Assembly: GCA_900618425.1 (NCBI GenBank)
Contig: UZAN01040036.1
Span: 5,825 to 69,824 of the forward strand
DNA from: Echinostoma caproni
Taxonomy: Eukaryota; Platyhelminthes; Trematoda; Plagiorchiida; Echinostomatidae
Direction of reading: 5' to 3'
DNA: 64,000 bases
This document shows positions 60,896-64,000 of this stretch, piece by piece. Position numbers and translations under genes: made by a program. The notes beneath the pieces were generated by a model. The model was not told where the DNA came from, did no database searches, and was given only the letters and a program-made list of their open reading frames with translations. The stretch's first letter is position 1. Every line of letters begins with the position of its first letter.

Positions 60896-63361
60896 TATTC
60901 ATTTTTATTATTATCAATAATTGTGATTCATTTGCTAAGCCTACTCAAAACTATATTCATTGTGGTAGAGGAACAAAGTTCATCCTCATTTAAAAGCTTC
61001 AATAATAGTAGAAAGCAGCTCAATATTGCTTGATTGTTCTATTTTGTGTGCTCTTCATACTCCCAAAAATCATTTGCGATGAAAATCCTGAAAACTGTAT
61101 CCATGGCTTATTCAGTGATAGGAAGTAAAAATGAAAAGAAACTAAAAAAGGAAACATGGTTTAGAATACACAGGAGAACGTTGACTAGCAAGAATTGAAG
61201 ATCAAGTTTAATTGCAAACGTTTATGCACGGTTTCAGAGTTTTTGTAGCTATTCCATCTCGCCTTTTCGCCGAGTTTGGCAATTTGTTTGCAAACGTTTC
61301 ATTACCAGCTGAGGTGACATCATCAGTGCTTATGAAGCTTGTGTAGCTATATTCGGCATGCGCTCTTTTCCGTCTTTAGAGTTTAAGATTTTGTTACAAG
61401 GCTTGATTGCTCCCGAATCCAACGTTACGTTTACTAGGAAATAAATAATAAAATGATACAAATTTTGCCGGGAGGGCAGGTACACCACCTAATAGACGTA
61501 TCATAGATGAAGTGTTGGCACACCTACTGAAAACAAGATTGGCGCTTCACAGAGAGGCACATCGGTTGTCGGTTAGAAGTACCGGATTTTCTAACGGATT
61601 CTGTAACTCGCGGGCAATTAACTAACGGCCGGATTAAACTAGAAGACTTGTGGTTGCAACAGACGTGTACTGGAGTACAGGGATTACACTGTTAACCGGT
61701 TGACGTGAATTTGTATTGAATCTCATGATTTGTAAAATCGGACGAAAATCGAATCTATAAGTGCATACGCGGAAGCATATCATTTAGTAAAACACATGTC
61801 ACTAGTTTTCGGTTCTGGTTCTTAGTGTGAACATAGGCACGGGTTATGATTAATATCAGCAGATGTCTGAGTTTTTCAGTGTAATCGGTCACACTACCCA
61901 TCTGCCGTGCGGTCACCATTGGACGAATTTATTAGAACGGCCGATCAAGAAGGGCTTAAATTTGGTGCAGAGTTTCGAGTGATCATGATCGCAGACTGAA
62001 GCAAGTGGTCGATAACCACAAATTATGGTAGCTAGGTTATGTTCTTGACGTATATCATCAGGCAGACTTAATTGACGTGTAATGTTTACCGAGGTTAATC
62101 AACTGTAGCTAACCAACTAAGGGAGCACAGTTCGTTTGATAGGGAAGAAAATGGAAAAAATGTTGGTCCTCATAACTCGTGGGGAGGAGGGGGGGGGAGG
62201 AACTCATGTTCACCTGATCGTCCAATTTGGCAATTTGTTTGGAAAAATTGCACCACGAGCCTATGCAAAACCTCTATTAGCTTTGTGATGATAATGTTTG
62301 TTTTTAGTCGCTCATTCATATGTAATAGTTTTTGGACTATTTTTCTAATTATTTTCACTGCAGTTTACAGGTGAAATGACTCAAACGGGTGTTCTTATGT
62401 TTTATCAGAGTCTTTTGGTCTGATGTTGAGTCGTGAAGTGACCGTTCTCTGGTCACTTTATTTGATTCTCGAGTCACATCACTATGTACACTCGACCCAG
62501 CTCGAATTGTCTGTTCTCTGAATTGATCAAAAAGCTTTACGGCGCGATAAATTGTCTACTGTTTTCGGACCGGTCTGGGTCATTGATCGAAATTTCGTCT
62601 TTCCTTATCTTCCCAGATTGAAATAAGAAAGAAATGATTATGTCCTCTGATTGCTGATTGACGTTCACGAATCCGTGTTCTTCCGGTTGATTCTCACAGG
62701 GTGAGATACAGGTCACCTGTGTGATTTATTCTGTTTTTCGCTTGTACTCTCATCCATCCGCATAATATTATTTAATAACATTTTCACTCTCTCTTATATT
62801 TAATAAACAATAAAATGTACGAGCAAATTCTTGTTACCGATTCTCTGACTGGTATTTGATTTCTTTTTGTAATGAGATTTAACTTAAAAAAGCTTTGAGT
62901 ATGGACTTTATGACGAAATACTTTGCAGTTACATAAATGTTCTTGCTTTGTGAATGTTTTCTTCTAGCAGGCCTAAATTACCCTTAGGAATACCCATAAA
63001 AGAGCATCTGTTGTGGCGATTTGGATGGTCAAAGTTGAAGTTAGCAACTTGATTTGTGTGCGAAGATTTTGCATTGGGCCGTTATTTGCAGGATTTCATA
63101 CACTGATTTGATATCAAATTTATTAAAAATGTGCATTTGTTATCAGCTAAAGTTTGCATCATAATAATGACGCCATAAACCGTGTTGCACGTGATACTTC
63201 GCGTTCCGTTTAGTCTTGATTGCTCGAATATGATCAACATGTCATCAACTCATCGGAGGCAACGTTTCTGCTTCATGTTCATAGCAAATCATTCTTCAGT
63301 TTGTGGGTTTCGCCTTCGGCTTTCAATACCATTATTACTGATCCCATTGGGTTGTTCATAG
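60896..63361. other. dispersed-repeat segment, no gene
   Basis: 61255-61345 (TTTGGCAATTTGTTTG, AAACGTTTCATTACCAGCTG, GGTGACATCATCAGTG) matches 54520-54565 and 37490-37535 in part. TTTGGCAATTTGTTTG recurs at 62226-62241. A purine tract of mostly G lies at 62181-62200. No exon is supported. Confidence 0.4.
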
Positions 63362-63486
63362 ATCTTACCGTTGAGTATCAGGTTTATTCGCGAGTATATT
63401 TACATGGGTTCGAAGATGATAGCTGGTTCGCTCAGTTGCTTTGGTGGTCTGTCTTTTATCGCATTCCGCAATGTGGATCTCGCCAG
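63362..63486 (+). CDS. weak candidate exon, two frames open
   Basis: A long pyrimidine-leaning tract with GTTGTTCATAG ends at 63361, and GCCAG|GTCAAA closes the segment. Phase 0 reads ILPLSIRFIREYIYMGSKMI then AGSLSCFGGLSFIAFRNVDL (membrane-like). A second frame reads HGFEDDSWFAQLLWWSVFYR and continues to 63549. The frame cannot be chosen. Confidence 0.22.
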
Positions 63487-64000
63487 GTCAAATTTATTGA
63501 CGTGAACAATGTGGTGAGGTCAAAGGACACTAAGACCGTCTTCTCATAACCTAACAGTTACCTGCTTGTCCAGAAACCACTTGTAGTTGGTCAAGCTATG
63601 CTCCAGTTCTACGATGTACAGTCTCATTTGTTTCCAGAATTCAAGTTCAATTGAGTCATGGAATAGAAAGGTACTCAGAGGGTTAGATATTCAGTAACCA
63701 TAAAAACACAATGTGCTAAACAATTGGAAATCTAAGACATTGATTTATAAATACACAGACAATGATTACAACAAAAACCACGTTATTCATCATCGGTCCA
63801 GATTAGCTTTTTTACAGGTTCTCTGCAATGATTTCATAGTCTGAGTAATCTGGCAGGATACGGGACAACCGAGTACCTGTAAACCTCAATGAGTGCCTTT
63901 GAAACTGCAACGGGTAGGTGAAGAAGAAAGGAATTTGATAAGATCAGAATACAGGGGGTAGGAGCAATCAGATAAAACTTATGGCATAATGTTTTAAAAC
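63487..64000. other. no gene seen
   Basis: AT-rich tail of the window with no repeat or splice pair recognised. Confidence 0.35.

Noticed and set aside
1..64000. CRISPR arrays, operons, prophage or plasmid functions
   Set aside because: No regularly spaced direct repeats, no tightly packed long frames and no prokaryotic signals; composition and repeats are eukaryotic.

Overview
This 64 kb window looks like intronic and intergenic DNA from an AT-rich, intron-rich eukaryote. GC is roughly 39-40% by eye. There are no operons, no ribosome-binding-site-led genes and no long coding frames. The longest open frames are about 125 codons, and at this GC one or two that long are expected in 64 kb by chance, so frame length alone supports no gene here. 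Six isolated single-base Ns (11830, 14523, 20837, 27749, 44872, 58649) fit a draft assembly. The dispersed tRNA-derived SINEs, a decayed LINE reverse transcriptase, large spacing between exon-like islands and long microsatellites would suit a parasitic flatworm (trematode-like) genome. That assignment is inference; no gene was recognised that fixes the species.

The best-supported content is repetitive. A decayed non-LTR retrotransposon lies at about 2280-3690, with a mutated YADD box. Three tRNA-headed SINE-like families (called A, B and C here) occur at 1943, 10454, 12165, 18465, 18655, 19005, 22645, 26000, 33690, 37676, 37918, 48461, 53092 and 60735. A palindromic pair of tRNA-like heads sits at 43267-43373, and a foldback element with about 70-base arms at 53943-54187. 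There is a (CACG)n microsatellite at 6226-6345, several homopolymeric G tracts, and a CpG-rich block at 24830-25050.

Protein-coding content can only be proposed as exon-like islands: open frame, pyrimidine-tract acceptor, GT donor, and often GC above background. The most coherent sets are these. Plus strand: <1-96, 7919-7995 and 8651-8807 (phase-consistent). Plus strand: 29687-29787 and 30754-30864. Plus strand: 39181-39268, 39514-39562 and 39591-39771. Minus strand: 34431-34341, 31426-31296, 26913-26777 and 19574-19373 (three phase-consistent junctions). Minus strand: 57000-56630 and 52852-52689. No protein family was identified for any of them, and confidence is low to moderate because splice-like signals next to short open frames are also common by chance.

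No CRISPR array, rRNA, functional tRNA, operon or recognisable enzyme pathway was seen. No convincing previously undescribed biological system was found. The items most worth checking are the candidate multi-exon genes, the foldback element and the SINE families.
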